From Ornithorhynchus anatinus (lineage: Eukaryota > Chordata > Mammalia > Monotremata > Ornithorhynchidae): 64,000 nt of DNA. Where the stretch lies: the NCBI RefSeq assembly GCF_004115215.2, contig NC_041729.1, positions 139,184,056 to 139,248,055 of the forward strand. Direction: 5' to 3'. The stretch's first letter is position 1. Each line of letters begins with the position of its first letter. The translations under genes were made by a program, and so were the position numbers. This document shows, piece by piece, positions 10,722 to 21,094 of the stretch. The notes beneath the pieces are model-generated. The model did no database searches, had not been told where the DNA came from, and saw nothing but the letters and a program-made list of their open reading frames with translations.

Positions 10722-11189
10722 GTGTCTTCTCTTGGCTGGTTCAATGTGGATCTTCCCAGGTTGGAGAGAGATGTCCGAAGGGAGTGTGCTACCCTTCTGA
10801 AGAGATTTACAGCTTCTCTGCAAGGGATAGAGGCAGGGCAAGAGCTTCAGAGGGAGCTAGAGATCAAATTGGAGGAAGCTGTGGCAACCTTCCTGAAACA
10901 AGTCAGGGGCCGATTTTCAAATAAAATCAGAGCTGCCAAAAATAACTTACAGAAATTTCTAAGGGAAGCATTGCTAAGGATAGAGAGATTCCTGCCAGAA
11001 CCTGTAAGGAAAATTGGGCAAACACTGAAAGATATTTTGAAGGAAATCAAATGGATAGTATGTGTATTGGTTGTTGTGATTTTGATTTTCAAAGGGTTGC
11101 AGCCTTTGGGATGTCCAGCATTGTGGCTTTTTGTATGTGTAGGGTGGTTAGTAGCTGTGAGATATACTTATAGGGTTTCTGGGCAATAG
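10722..11189 (+). CDS. Unrecognised helical membrane-associated protein
   Basis: I do not recognise this gene. The frame is open for 155 codons from a possible splice acceptor (AACACAG before 10722) to a TAG at 11187, with an in-frame stop upstream at 10695, so it reads best as a last coding exon. The first codon is GTG and no ATG is obvious as a start. Residues 10-100 are highly charged and amphipathic (ELQRELEIKLEEAVATFL; AAKNNLQKFLREALLRIERF), with no Cys-rich or catalytic motif. Residues 109-123 (WIVCVLVVVILIF region) and 131-147 (ALWLFVCVGWLVAV region) are hydrophobic, with a short loop GLQPLGCP between them and a tail RYTYRVSGQ, so a hairpin at a membrane is plausible. It is free of SINE or L2 sequence in a region otherwise full of them. 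An LTR-like sequence begins about 115 bases downstream, so an origin in a mobile element cannot be excluded, but no retroviral protein motif is visible. Confidence 0.42.
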   Translation: MSSLGWFNVDLPRLERDVRRECATLLKRFTASLQGIEAGQELQRELEIKLEEAVATFLKQVRGRFSNKIRAAKNNLQKFLREALLRIERFLPEPVRKIGQTLKDILKEIKWIVCVLVVVILIFKGLQPLGCPALWLFVCVGWLVAVRYTYRVSGQ

Positions 11190-11304
11190 CATTTCAAAAA
11201 GGATTTGTACTGGCATCCTCCACACTAGTCACTGCTGCCCTTATGTCTAATCCGCAAACAGAAGGGGCACGTAAATCTGCTGAGAAATTTAAAACTTGCA
11301 CGCA

Positions 11305-11990
11305 ACACAGTAAGATGCTGAACTGGAATTCAATAAAGATTCACTAAACTCAGAAGTATCCGAGCAAGCCTCAGCCAACCCCTGAGCCCTGATTTGCTCA
11401 CCCACACTATAAGATGATGAATCGGGGTTCGGTAAACTCAGAGGTATTTGAGCGAGCCTCAGCCAATCCCTGAGCCCTATATACTGCACTATAAGATGTT
11501 GAACCAGTATGCGGTAAAGATTCGGTAAACCCAGAGGTATCCAAATGGGCATCAGCCAATCCCTGAGCCCTGGGTTGCTTATGTCCCAGCTCATGCGTAG
11601 AACGAGTTACCTTGAACGGAACTCGAACTTTACAGTCGAGGGAGTGTTGATAATTAGATGTAAATAAGAAATTCTGCCTTCCTTTAGGATAATGAGAACC
11701 TGCAGGTGGGACTTCCTGAAGTCTCCATTGGCTCCATGGCAACCTGCCAATCACTAATCCCAGAAAATGATTGAAGTTCACCCTAGAGTTGTAACCTTTA
11801 AAAAGCACCCACTAACAATAAAGAGGCTCTTTCTCTTGGTGATTCCTTTAGGGTGAACCTCAAGACTTGCTCATATCTGGGCCTTTCTCCTGGTGAGTGC
11901 TTTTTGGGTAAACCTAGAGACTGGCCATGCCTGTCTCTTCTGGGTCTGTGTAACTTCACTTTGTTGCGCCAAGTAGGACTATCTCCCACG
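11305..11990 (+). mobile_element. LTR-like fossil, possible solo LTR
   Basis: Three imperfect direct repeats of about 80-98 bases (11305-11402, 11403-11483, 11484-11578) share ATAAGATG and CAGCCAATCCCTGAGCCCT. They are followed by CCAAT-type strings near 11745, a TATA-like TTTAAAAA at 11797, AATAAA at 11817 and a T/G-rich stretch. This order (repeated upstream enhancer, TATA, polyadenylation signal) is that of a retroviral LTR U3-R-U5. Both ends are uncertain and no internal viral genes are seen. The family is not determined and the age looks moderate. Confidence 0.45.
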
Positions 11991-12267
11991 GGGGCCAAGA
12001 ACCCTGTCTTGAGACAGGCAGATGATCTGGAGATGCAAGAGAAACTTCCCTAAAAATTTCCATAACAGGCCTTTGGGGTGGCTGAAAAAAAAATGGCTTG
12101 ATGTGATTTCTTGTCTGGTTTTTCAACTCACACGTAGGTAAAGAGGAACAGAGAAGAGGGCTCCCTTTACCATTCTCCCCCTCCCCCTCACACACGCACC
12201 GCTTTTAGCTTAACCTGAAAAGCAGAAAACCTGACTCTCCTCTAATTCTCTGGATCCTTGGTGATTC

Positions 12268-12392
12268 ATTCATTTAATCCTATTTATTGAGCACTTACTG
12301 TTTGCAGAGCACTGTACTAAGCACTTGGAAAATACAATTCAGCAACAAATAGAGACAATCCTGCCCACAGTGAGCTCACCCTTCACCTTGGC
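12268..12392 (-). mobile_element. L2 3'-end fragment
   Basis: ATTCATTCATTTAATCCTAT to CCCACAGTGAGCTCACC, the inverse L2 terminus. Confidence 0.85.
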
Positions 12393-12396
12393 CTTT

Positions 12397-12666
12397 AATA
12401 ATAATAATAATAATTATGGCATTTGTTAAGCACTTACTATGTGCAAAGTACCATTCTAAGTACTGGGGGGGATACAAGGTGATCAGGTTGTCCCACATGG
12501 GGCTCACAGTCTTCATCCCATTTTACAGATGAGGTAAATGAGGCATAGAGAAGTGAAGTGACTCGCCCAAAGTCACACAGCTGACAAGTGGCAGAGCTGG
12601 GATTAGAACCCATGACCTCTGAATCCCAAGCCCGTGCTCTTTCCACTGAGCCACACTGCTTCCCTT
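12397..12666 (-). mobile_element. Mon1-type SINE, full length
   Basis: A minus copy from the AATAATAATAAT tail to GAGCCACACTGCTTCCC. It has the TCAGGTTGTCCCACATGG variant. Confidence 0.9.
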
Positions 12667-12899
12667 AGTTTCCTTTAGCTTCCCCGTTTGCACATAGGGG
12701 ATGGTGTCTTTCTCCCATTCCCCACCTGCCTGTGCAAACAAATACTTTCGAAGTCACTCAAGTCAAATTTCAAAATAAAATGCTAGCTTCAAATCCCCTT
12801 TAACTGGTGTTTGAGTCAGCTACCTTTTGGTAGCCATCCTTCAGTTTGAAAGGTTAGACTGCATACATGAGCATGAGTGTGAAGAGTGCAGTTTGCACC

Positions 12900-13480
12900 T
12901 TACATTGACAACTTGTTAATGTCCTTCGGCATATCACTTCCTGTCATCCCAACCAGCCAGATTGAGAGGTTCCATGCAAAGATCCACCCACAGAGGCCCC
13001 AGGAGAGACCCCTTCTAATTACGGAACATAAAATAACTGTAATTGATAGATTAGGATAATTAGGCAGAAGAAGCTCGATGTAATGGTCAACAAATATAGA
13101 ATAAAAAGCTGTGGAAAATGCCTGTCACTGCTTCTCACTGTTACCCGAAAGGACAGCCAAGACAGACCAGGCAGAAGAAGACTTTTTGGCCGGGGATGTC
13201 CGTGCCGGTCTTGAACCCTTAGTCGGACCGAATATTGATTTGGGACTAATCATCCCGCAGTAAGAAAGTCTCAATGCCCCTGGGTCGAGGCCTTAAATAA
13301 TGTCAGAGAGCTCATTGCCCCTAGGTTGACGGCTTCTCAGAAGCAGGATCTGTTGATGTTCTTATCTATGTTAATAAATATTTTCTTACTGTGATGGTGA
13401 ATATTGTGGTTTATTACGTCGGTAAAGCTGTCATGAACCCCCACCACCCTTTCCTTAATTGACTCTATTGGGACGTTACA
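12900..13480 (+). mobile_element. LTR-like fossil, weaker candidate
   Basis: A repeat-free block with a TATA-like ATAAAAAG at 13101, AATAAA at 13373 followed by a T/G-rich segment, and a terminal GGGACGTTACA that would suit an LTR end. The left end is unclear, no flanking duplication was found, and no viral gene is visible. It could be unrelated single-copy DNA. Confidence 0.3.
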
Positions 13481-13503
13481 GGGTGTTTTCCAAAGACAAC
13501 CCC

Positions 13504-14005
13504 AGAGCATTGGCCTGGGAGTCAGAAGGTCATGGCTTCTAATGGACTGTATGAAAGGAAAGAACGCTAACACTCCCCATGAGAAGGATGGAAGAGGCCC
13601 TACAACACATATTGGTTAAGGCACTGCAACCTGCTACATGACATCCAACCAAGTTTTCCTCTAGACTGTGAGCTCATTCTGGCCAGGGATTTTCTCTCTT
13701 CATTGCTGTATTGTACTTTCCCAAGCGCTTAGTACAGTGCTCTGCAAACAGTAAGCGCTCCATAAATATGATTGAATGAATAATCCCAGCTTTGCCACTT
13801 GACTGATATGTGACGTTGGGCAAGTCACTTGGCTTCTCTATGCCTCAATTACCTCATCTGTAAAATGGAGATTGAGACTGGGTTCCCATGGTGGGACAAG
13901 GGACTATGTCCAACCCGATTTGCTTGTATCCACCCAGCGCTTAACCCAGTGCCTGGCACATAGTAAGAGCTTAACAAATACCTCAGTTCTTATTATTATT
14001 ATCTC
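13504..14005 (+). mobile_element. SINE split by an L2 tail
   Basis: The head (GCATTGGCCTGGGAGTCAG to GGCTTCTAAT) is at 13504-13543. The rest (AATCCCAGCTTTGCCACTTG to the ATTATT tail) is at 13781-14005. The intervening 237 bases end in an L2 terminus, and a TAAT string occurs at both junctions. Confidence 0.85.
13544..13780 (+). mobile_element. L2 3' end inserted in a SINE
   Basis: It ends TCTAGACTGTGAGCTCATTC ... CATAAATATGATTGAATGAA. The first ~110 bases are not clearly L2 and may belong to the inserted unit. Confidence 0.8.
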
Positions 14006-14021
14006 TCTTGTATATATTCAT

Positions 14022-14812
14022 TCATTCATTCATATTTATTGATTACTTACTTTGTGCAGAGCAGTATACTAATCAACTGGGTAAGTGTAATACAGCAATA
14101 AAGAGAGACAATACCGGCCCACAATGAGCTCACAGTCTAGGGGGCAGGGAGATAGACATCAATGCAAGTAAACAGGCATCAATATAAATAAATAAAATTA
14201 CAGATATATACATAAGTGCTGTAGAGACAGGGAGGGGGAGAAAGCAAAGGAAGCAAGCAGGGTGATGCAGAAGGGTGTGAGAGATGAGGAAAAGTGGGGC
14301 TTAGTCTGGGAAGACCTCTTGGAGAAGATGAAAGCTTTGAAGGGTCGGGGAGAGTAAATGCCTGGCGGGTTTGAGAAGAGAGGGCTTCCAGGCCAGAGGC
14401 AGGATGTGGGCCAGGGGTCAGTGGTGAGACAAGCGAGATGAAGGCACAGTGAGAAGTTTGCACCAGAGGAGTAAAGTGTGCGGGCTGGATTGTAGAAAGA
14501 GAGAAGAGAGGTAAAGTAGGAGGGGGCAAGGTGATGGCAAGCTTTGAAGCCAAGAGTGAGGAGTCTTTGTTTGATACAGAGGTGGATAGGCAACCACTCG
14601 AGATTTTTGAGGAGGGGAATGACATGCCCTGAATGTTTCTGTAGACAGATAATCTGGCAGTGGAGTATGTCCTGGAGTGGGGAGAGACAGGAGGTTGGGA
14701 AGTCAGAAAGGAGCCTGATGCAGTAATCTAGGCCGGATAGGATGAGTGATTGTACTAACGGGGTAGCGGTTTGGATGGAAAGGAAAGGACAGATTTTAGC
14801 AATGTTGTGATA
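14022..14812 (-). mobile_element. L2 LINE 3' part
   Basis: The inverse 3' untranslated region and RT C-terminal coding region. It is nearly collinear with the copy at 2263-3050. The minus frames of 148 and 131 codons over it are L2 remnants, not genes. Confidence 0.88.
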
Positions 14813-14974
14813 TGTGCGTACTGTTCACATAAAAATTCAGATGGGCATTTTTTCAGACCCCTTGCAACTCATGCGAACGTAGCTTAGACTCCAGTAGTTA
14901 GGAGGAGAAATGGAAATCCAACTAGCACCAGCAGGATTTGCCCTTGAGTTGTTTTTGCATTAGTGGTGATGGTC

Positions 14975-15135
14975 TGCATTCATTCATTCCTTCAATAGTA
15001 TTTATTGAGTGCTTACTGTGTGCTGAACACTGTACTAAGCGCTTGAAGTATACAATTTGGCAACAGATAGAGACAATCCCTGCCCAATAACGGGCTCACA
15101 GTATAAATGGGGTAGACAGATAACAAAGAAATAGT
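14975..15135 (-). mobile_element. L2 3'-end fragment
   Basis: From TTCATTCCTTCAATAGTATT to the GGTAGACAGATAACAAAGAA block. Confidence 0.85.
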
Positions 15136-15209
15136 TTGGTCTGCATCCATCCTTACTCTCCTGCTCTATGTCCCCTGGGCCCATTGGCTTGTGTTGCATG
15201 ACATCTGGT

Positions 15210-15227
15210 GGGGGGGGGGGGGGGGGG
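15210..15227. repeat. Homopolymer run of 18 G
   Basis: Eighteen consecutive G after CATCTGGT, in otherwise ordinary sequence. The length may be unreliable if it comes from sequencing. Confidence 0.9.
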
Positions 15228-15304
15228 AATCAGGAGCTACCTCTGGTCACAGAGCAGAATACCTTTGAGACTCAGCAATAGCAGAGACCATGGTGACCTC
15301 ATGG

Positions 15305-15640
15305 TGATGAAGACTAGGTCCAACCTGATTAAATTGTATCTACCCTAGAGCTTAGGACAGTGCTTAACACGTAGTTAACTACGTAAAATGGCCTAGGGAA
15401 TAGACCACAGGCCTGGGGGTCAGAAGGTCGTGGGCTCTAATCCCAGCTCTGCCACTTGTCTGCTGTGTAACCTTGGGCAAGTTACTTAACTTCTCTGGGT
15501 CTCAGTTACCTCACCTGTAAAATGGGAATTAAGACTGTGAGCCCCATGTGGGACATGGACTGTGTCCAACCTGATTACCTTGTGTCTGCCCCAACCCTGA
15601 GAACACTGCCTTAACAAATACCATTAAAAAAATACCATGT
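15305..15640 (+). mobile_element. SINE tail followed by a full SINE
   Basis: A 3' fragment (AGGTCCAACCTGATTAAATTG to ACACGTAG) at 15305-15375 precedes a nearly complete copy from about 15388 (GGCCTAGGGAATAGACCACAG) to the A-rich end ACCATTAAAAAAATACC. Confidence 0.83.
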
Positions 15641-16146
15641 TTATATTTATTATCGAGCCATCTTTGAGCAGGTTCCCAGATTTGTTTAGTCAATATTTGG
15701 AGGCTATCTTCTAAATTTTTGCCAAAACCCCCAAAAGAACCAAAAACCCAACCCCCCTCCCTCCCCAAAAAACACTGCAAAGAAGCAAAATACATAGTTA
15801 TCCTTTGCACAACTAGACACACAGGAGACCCAGAGAAGGGCCTGGACAGGACATGGAAAGGCCGGGCAGTCATTTCAGGGGTTGTTACAGCTTCAGTCAA
15901 CTTCTACTTCTCAGGGCAGATTTAAAGGTTTGATTGCACAAATGTCTGATGGCGCAAAGGCCTCCTGGCCAAACGCCACCTCCAATGAGGAAAGACCTCT
16001 CCAATCCCGGGCTCCTCCAGATCCCAACACCAGGAGCCGCCTTCATTGACCCACGCGACTGACCCAGTACTCTAGTGTCGACTTCACCCCGACCAGTCTG
16101 TATGAGACTAGTTTGGCCAAACTTTCTTGGTGAAAGAATCTCATCA
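15641..16146. other. Unassigned spacer
   Basis: There is no SINE or L2. A minus-strand frame of 123 codons overlaps the left part but ends inside the adjacent SINE, and has no recognisable domain. The right part (15960-16140) is moderately GC-rich. Confidence 0.35.
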
Positions 16147-16362
16147 CTCATTCATTCATTCATTCAATAGTTTTTATTGAGCGCTTACTATGTGCAGAGC
16201 ACTGTACTAAGCGCTTGGAATGAACAAGTCGGCAACAGATAGAGACAGTCCCTGCCGTTTGACGGGCTTACAGTCTAATCGGGGGAGACGGACAGACAAG
16301 AACAATGGCAATAAATAGAGTCAAGGGGAAGAACATCTCGTAAAAACAATGGCAACTAAATA
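16147..16362 (-). mobile_element. Young-looking short L2 fragment
   Basis: ATTCATTCAATAGTTTTTATTG, then GAACAAGTCGGCAACAGATAG, CGTTTGACGGGCTTACAG and GACAGACAAGAACAATGGC. Close relatives lie at 18119, 36270, 42985 and 46950, all on the minus strand. Confidence 0.87.
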
Positions 16363-16984
16363 GAAACCACCAGGTAAGTACCTTGGGCAGAGGGGGCACA
16401 GCCCAGAAACGACAGTGGTAGTCAGTGAGGGATCCATGGGGTGAAAACAAGGTAAAGAATCCACATCTTGCACCTCTATACCAAACCAGTCAGAAGTCAG
16501 GAATGGGAGTATGCTGAGTGCCTGGAGTTCCCTTTTGAGGAGAAGAGGGATGATCTTCCTACAGCCTGGATCTAGTTTGGACACTATTTCTGAGTGAGAT
16601 GCTCTCCTCCAAGGTATACTGTTCACATAAAAATTCCAACACCAACAGGTTCGGCCATAAAGGTTCTGGTTGCGGATGATCAATAGAATAAGTGAAAGCA
16701 TAAATTTCAGATATGGAGTGGAATCCAGGCAGAACTTCAAAATCTTCTGACATCTGACTTTCCTCCTCTGCCTGTTCTCCCTCAAGCCTCAATCAATCAA
16801 CAGCATAATCTCCATTAGCTGTTTAACCTCAGTCTGCAGTAGACCACCTTAACAGCTTGCTAAAACCACCCACAATTAGTTACCATGTATATCTCCAAAT
16901 CAAGATCTTCCTGCCACTGCTGGGACCAGAGGACTCCATGGAAATGCCAGATCAAGAGCTGACAAAGCACCAGATCAAGGACTT
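16363..16984. other. Unassigned spacer
   Basis: No repeat family or gene is recognised. Minus-strand frames of 154 and 77 codons lie here without family resemblance. A 20-base string at 16615-16634 is also found at 14819-14838. Confidence 0.35.
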
Positions 16985-17515
16985 ATTAATAATAATAATA
17001 GTACTTGTCAAGCAGTTACTATGGGCCAAGCACTATTCTAAGCACAAGAGTAGATACAAGTTAATCACGTTGGACATAGCCCTTGTCCCACATGGGGCTC
17101 ACATTCTTAATCCCCATTTAACAGACGAGGTAACTGAGGCCCAGATAAGTTAAGCGACTTGCCCAAGGTCACACAGCAGATACAAGTCAGAGGTGGGATT
17201 AGAATCCAGCTCCTTCTGATTCCCAGGTTTGTGTTCTGTCTATCCCGTGGCTCAGTGGAAAGAGCACGGGCTTTGGAGTCAGGGCTCATGAGTTCGAATC
17301 CCAGCTCTGCCACTTGTCGGCTGTGTGACTGTGGGCAAGTCACTTAATTTCTCCATGCCTCAGTTCCCTCATCTGTAAAATGGGGATTAAGACTGTGAGC
17401 CCCCACGTGGGACAACCTGATTCCCCTATGTCTACCCCAGCGCTTAGAACAGTGCTCGGCACATAGTAAGCGCTTAACAAATACCAACATTATTACTAAG
17501 CCACGCTGCTTCTCA
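16985..17515 (-). mobile_element. SINE (minus) split by a SINE (plus)
   Basis: The outer minus copy occupies 16985-17246 and ends with AAGCCACGCTGCTTCTCA at about 17495-17515. It carries the older TTGGACATAGCCC variant. Confidence 0.88.
17247..17494 (+). mobile_element. Young Mon1-type SINE
   Basis: From GTGGCTCAGTGGAAAGAGC to AACAAATACCAACATTATTA. The A-box-like TGGCTCAGTGG and B-box GTTCGAATCCC are intact. It has the TTCCCCTATGTC variant shared with copies at 34441 and 50002. Confidence 0.92.
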
Positions 17516-17562
17516 CAAGCCCTAGGTTCAATGTGCTGGTGCTTGCTGGGATCTAGACTGAA

Positions 17563-17690
17563 AGCTTCCTCTAGACTGAAAACTTGTTGTGGGCAGGGAA
17601 CATGTCCACCAACTCTGTTATATTCTCTCAAGTACTTAGTACAGTGCTCTGCACATGGTAAGCATTCAATAAGTACCACTGGTAATTATG
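17563..17690 (+). mobile_element. L2 3' end
   Basis: CTAGACTGAAAACTTGTTG to ATTCAATAAGTACCACTGG. Confidence 0.83.
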
Positions 17691-18017
17691 ATGATAATAA
17701 TGGTGCTCAGCTGAGCCTCAGAGTTCCAGACCTTGGGAGTGCCCTGAGACCTATTCCAGAGCCCTTGTCCTTTTATATTTTTTATGGTGTTTGCTAAGCA
17801 CTTGTTATGTGTCAAACACTGTTCTAAATTCTGGGGTAGGTGCATGTTAATTAGGTCAGACGAAGTCCCTGTTCCACATGGGGCTCACAGCCTAAGTGGG
17901 AAGAAGAACAAATATTTAATCCCCATTTGACAGTTGAGGAAACTGAGACTCAGAGAAATTAAGTGATTTGCTCAAGGTCACACAGCAAGCAGTTGGCAGA
18001 GCTGGGATTAGAACCCA

Positions 18018-19111
18018 ACCTGCCATCACCAAAACTTGCCTGTCTCACATTCACAACTTCGCCAAGATCTGCCCTTTCCTCTCCACCCAAACCGCTACCT
18101 TGTTGGTACACTCTCATCATTCATTCAATAGTATTTATTCATTCAATAGTATTTATTGAGCGCTTACTATGTGCAGAGCACTGTACTAAGCGCTTGAGAT
18201 GAACAAGTTGGCAACAGATAGAGACAGTCCCTGCCGTTTGACGGGCTTACAGTCTAATCGGGGGAGATGGACAGACAAGAACAATGGCAATAAACAGCGT
18301 CAAGGGGAAGAACATCTCATAAAAACAATATATATCATCATATCCCAACTGGATTACTGCATCAGCATCCTTTCTGATCTCCCAACGTCCTGCCTCTCCC
18401 CGCTTCAGTCTATACTTGACTCTGCTGCCAGGATTATCTTTCTACAGAAACGCTCTGGGCGTGTCATACCCCTCTTCAAAAATCTCCGGTGGTTGTCTAT
18501 CAACCTTCACATGAAGCAAAAACTCCTCACTACTGGTTTTAAAGCTCTCCATCACCTTGCCCCTTCTTACCTCACCTCCCTTCTCTCTTTCAGCAGCCCA
18601 GCCCACACGCTCGGCTTCTCTGCCGCTGCTAATCTCTTCAATGGGCCTGGATGTCGTCGACGCCCAGCCCACGTCCTACCTCTGGTCTGGAATAACCTCC
18701 CTCTTCACATCCGCCAAACTACCTCTCTTCCTTCTTTCAAAGCCCTAATGAGAGCTCACCTCCTCCAGGAGGCCTTCCCAAATGGAGCCCTCCTTTTCTT
18801 CTGCTCCTCCTCCCCTCCCAATCACCTCTACTCCCTCCCCCGCTCTACTCCTTTCCCCGTCCCACAGCACTTGTGTATATTTGTAAATATTTATTATTCT
18901 ATTTATTATATTAATGATGTGCATATATCTATAATTCTATTTCTCTATTTTGATGTTATTGATGCTGTCTACTTGTTTTGTTGTCTGTCTCCCCATTCTA
19001 GTCTGTGAGCCTGTTGTTGAGTGGGATTGTCTCTGTTGCCCGAATTGTACTTTCCAAGTGCTTAGTACAGTGCTCTGCACACAGTAAGTGCTCAACAAAT
19101 ATGATTGAATG
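18018..19111 (+). mobile_element. L2 LINE inserted in a SINE
   Basis: The RT C-terminal coding region and the 3' untranslated region, ending in ACAAATATGATTGAATGAAA. A frame of 269 codons over it is largely L2 protein ([37 protein letters not shown]) and is entered from the antisense L2 at 18119-18338, so it is not a host gene. Confidence 0.88.
18119..18338 (-). mobile_element. Young short L2 inside the L2
   Basis: An antisense L2 terminus with a repeated TTCATTCAATAGTATTTATT start. It splits the plus-strand L2 between CTCATCAT and ATCATATCCCAAC, and an ATCAT string at both sides suggests a target duplication. It closes a three-level nest. Confidence 0.87.
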
Positions 19112-19195
19112 AAATTAGAAACCATGTCTTATGACTCCCAGGCCTGGGCTCTTTCCACTAAACCTTGCTGCTTCTCATTTTGGGGAAGGAGATAC

Positions 19196-19465
19196 AATAA
19201 TAATAATAATAATGTTGGTATTTGTTAAGCACCTTCTATGTGCAGAGCACTGTTCTAAGCGCTGGGGTAGATACAGGGTAATCAGGTTGTCCCACTTGAG
19301 GCTCACAGTCTTAATCACCATTTTACAGATGAAGTAACTGAGGCACAGAGAAGTTAAGTGACTTGCCCATAGTCACACAGCTGACAAGTGGCAGAGTAGG
19401 GATTTGAACCCATGACCTCTGACTCCCAAGCCCGAGCTCTTTCCACCCAGCCATGCTGCTTCTCT
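19196..19465 (-). mobile_element. Mon1-type SINE, full length
   Basis: From AATAATAATAATAATAATG to AGCCATGCTGCTTCTCT. Confidence 0.9.
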
Positions 19466-19599
19466 GACATAGACATAGCAGGATGACAGGATCCAGGGTG
19501 AGATGGTACTCTGGTGAGAGTGAAGCAAGGGGGTACTGGGTATAAAAGGCCAAGCCGCCTAAGGAGGACCTCTGCCACCTCACCCTGTGGCTCCACCAA

Positions 19600-19900
19600 A
19601 CCGTGACTCACAGTAAGCGCTTAACCAGTACTATTAAAAAAAAAAAAAAAGGAAAAAGGTAGGCATGACTTGGCAAAGCTCACCTGTGGGTGCATGGGTG
19701 GCTGTAAATTCCTTGTGGGCAGGAACCCTTGTCTACCAACTCTGTTGCACTGTATTTTCCCAAATGCTTATACTTTGTTCTGCACACAGTAAGTGCTCAA
19801 TAAATACAATTGAGTGAATAAATACCATTGGTTGATGCCATTTATTGAATCAGTGGGGTTTACTGAGTGCCAATTATGTGCATAGCACTGAACTAAACAT
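19600..19900. mobile_element. SINE tail scrap, L2 end (+), L2 scrap (-)
   Basis: GTAAGCGCTTAACCAGTACT with a run of 15 A near 19640; a plus-strand L2 end at 19690-19825 (TCAATAAATACAATTGAGTG); then a diverged minus L2 start at 19830-19895. Confidence 0.7.
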
Positions 19901-19939
19901 GTTCTTTAAAGAGTTGGCACTCAGTACAGTGCTTTACAC

Positions 19940-20735
19940 CTAATCGGACCTCCATCAAACCTGGATTTACCGATTCTGTAATTGTAGTGGTAACAAAAAT
20001 ACATTTAGTTTCTTGGTGGTGTGTGTGAGTGCCTTGTATACCCAGAAGCCTTGCTTCCAGAAGGCAGAGCATGGGATATGAAGCATCATCCTGCTCTGGT
20101 AATGCCCTACCACGCCTTCTGCCACTGCTCAGCATAAGCCCTGGGGAATGGGACAGAGTGCTGGCAATGTTCCTACTTCTCTCTGCTCCATTCAGAGGCT
20201 TCAGCCTTGAGATTTTCTCCATCTATTTTCTGCTTATCCCAGAATCCCCAGTGCTTTGGCACTGTTGTCTCAGGAGATTGCTAAATGTGGGTGTCCCACA
20301 GGACTCCAGAAGCTTGCTCTTTAAATGTCCATCTCCAGCACCCCTATATGACAGGGAGAAGGGGGCAGGGTATTCCCATGCCAAACTTGCACCCAGGAAT
20401 GTGCACAAACACACACACGCTCATGCTCCCTTCCTTCCTCATACACACATACACACATGGATGAAATTTGGGACCAGTGATTTCAGCTCTACGAGTACCC
20501 TACCCTCTGCCACTGCTTGGCCCTCTGGTAAGTGGACAATCACGATGGTTGGATGGAAGGGTGAGTGAGTAGGTGGATGGAGTATTACATCCAAAAGCCA
20601 GTTATCCAGATGAACTGGGACTAAGGCTAAATATGAACTAAGATAGCCATTATCATCAACAGTATTTTCTGAGCCTTTATTGTGTAAGTGGCTAGCATTT
20701 CTAACTTATTTAACTTATTTATTCAAATCATTAGG
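19940..20735. other. Unassigned stretch with a CA-rich patch
   Basis: This is the largest repeat-poor piece of the left half. A plus-strand frame of 179 codons (20029-20568) covers it but shows no domain, and part of it translates the CA/CACACG patch at 20405-20458. No gene is assigned. Confidence 0.4.
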
Positions 20736-21000
20736 GGAAGCAGCGTGGCTCAGTGGAAAGAGCGTGGGCTTCGGAGTCAGAGGTCATGAGTTCGACGCCC
20801 GGCTCTGCCACTAGACAGCTGTGTGACTGTGGGCAAGGTCACTTAACTTCTCTGTGCCTCAGTTACCTCATCTGTAAAATGGGGATTAACTGTGAGCCTC
20901 ATGTGGGACAATCTGATTACCCTGTATCTACCCCAGCGCTTAGAACGGTGCTCTAAACATAGTAAGCGCTTAACAAATACCAGCATTATTATTATTATTA
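20736..21000 (+). mobile_element. Mon1-type SINE, full length
   Basis: From GGAAGCAGCGTGGCTCAGTG to ACCAGCATTATTATTATTA. Confidence 0.92.
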
Positions 21001-21094
21001 TCACCCTATATGTAATAATTTTACATCTTTCTTCCCCATTAGAATGTAAATTCCAGGAGGAGAACAAAGCTCAAGTTTCTTTTGTACTTTCCCA

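Larger units (their letters stand above)
17775..19178 (-). mobile_element. SINE (minus) split by an L2
   Basis: The body at 17775-18017 ends at GGATTAGAACCCA. The head resumes at about 19112 (TTAGAAACCATGTCTTATGAC to CTTGCTGCTTCTCA), with a repeated TTAGAACC/TTAGAAACC motif at the joints. The interval is a 1.1 kb L2. Confidence 0.87.

Noticed and set aside
16321-16792. 154- and 77-codon minus-strand frames
   Set aside because: Overlap in different frames and begin within an L2; no recognisable motif.
17247-17320. tRNA-like A box and B box
   Set aside because: These motifs recur in every young SINE here; they are SINE promoters and no cloverleaf tRNA gene was found.
18199-19008. 269-codon plus-strand frame
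   Set aside because: It runs from an antisense L2 piece into L2 RT coding sequence; it is a mobile-element product, not a host gene.
20029-20568. 179-codon plus-strand frame
   Set aside because: No domain, partly encoded by a CA-rich patch, no splice or gene context; treated as incidental.
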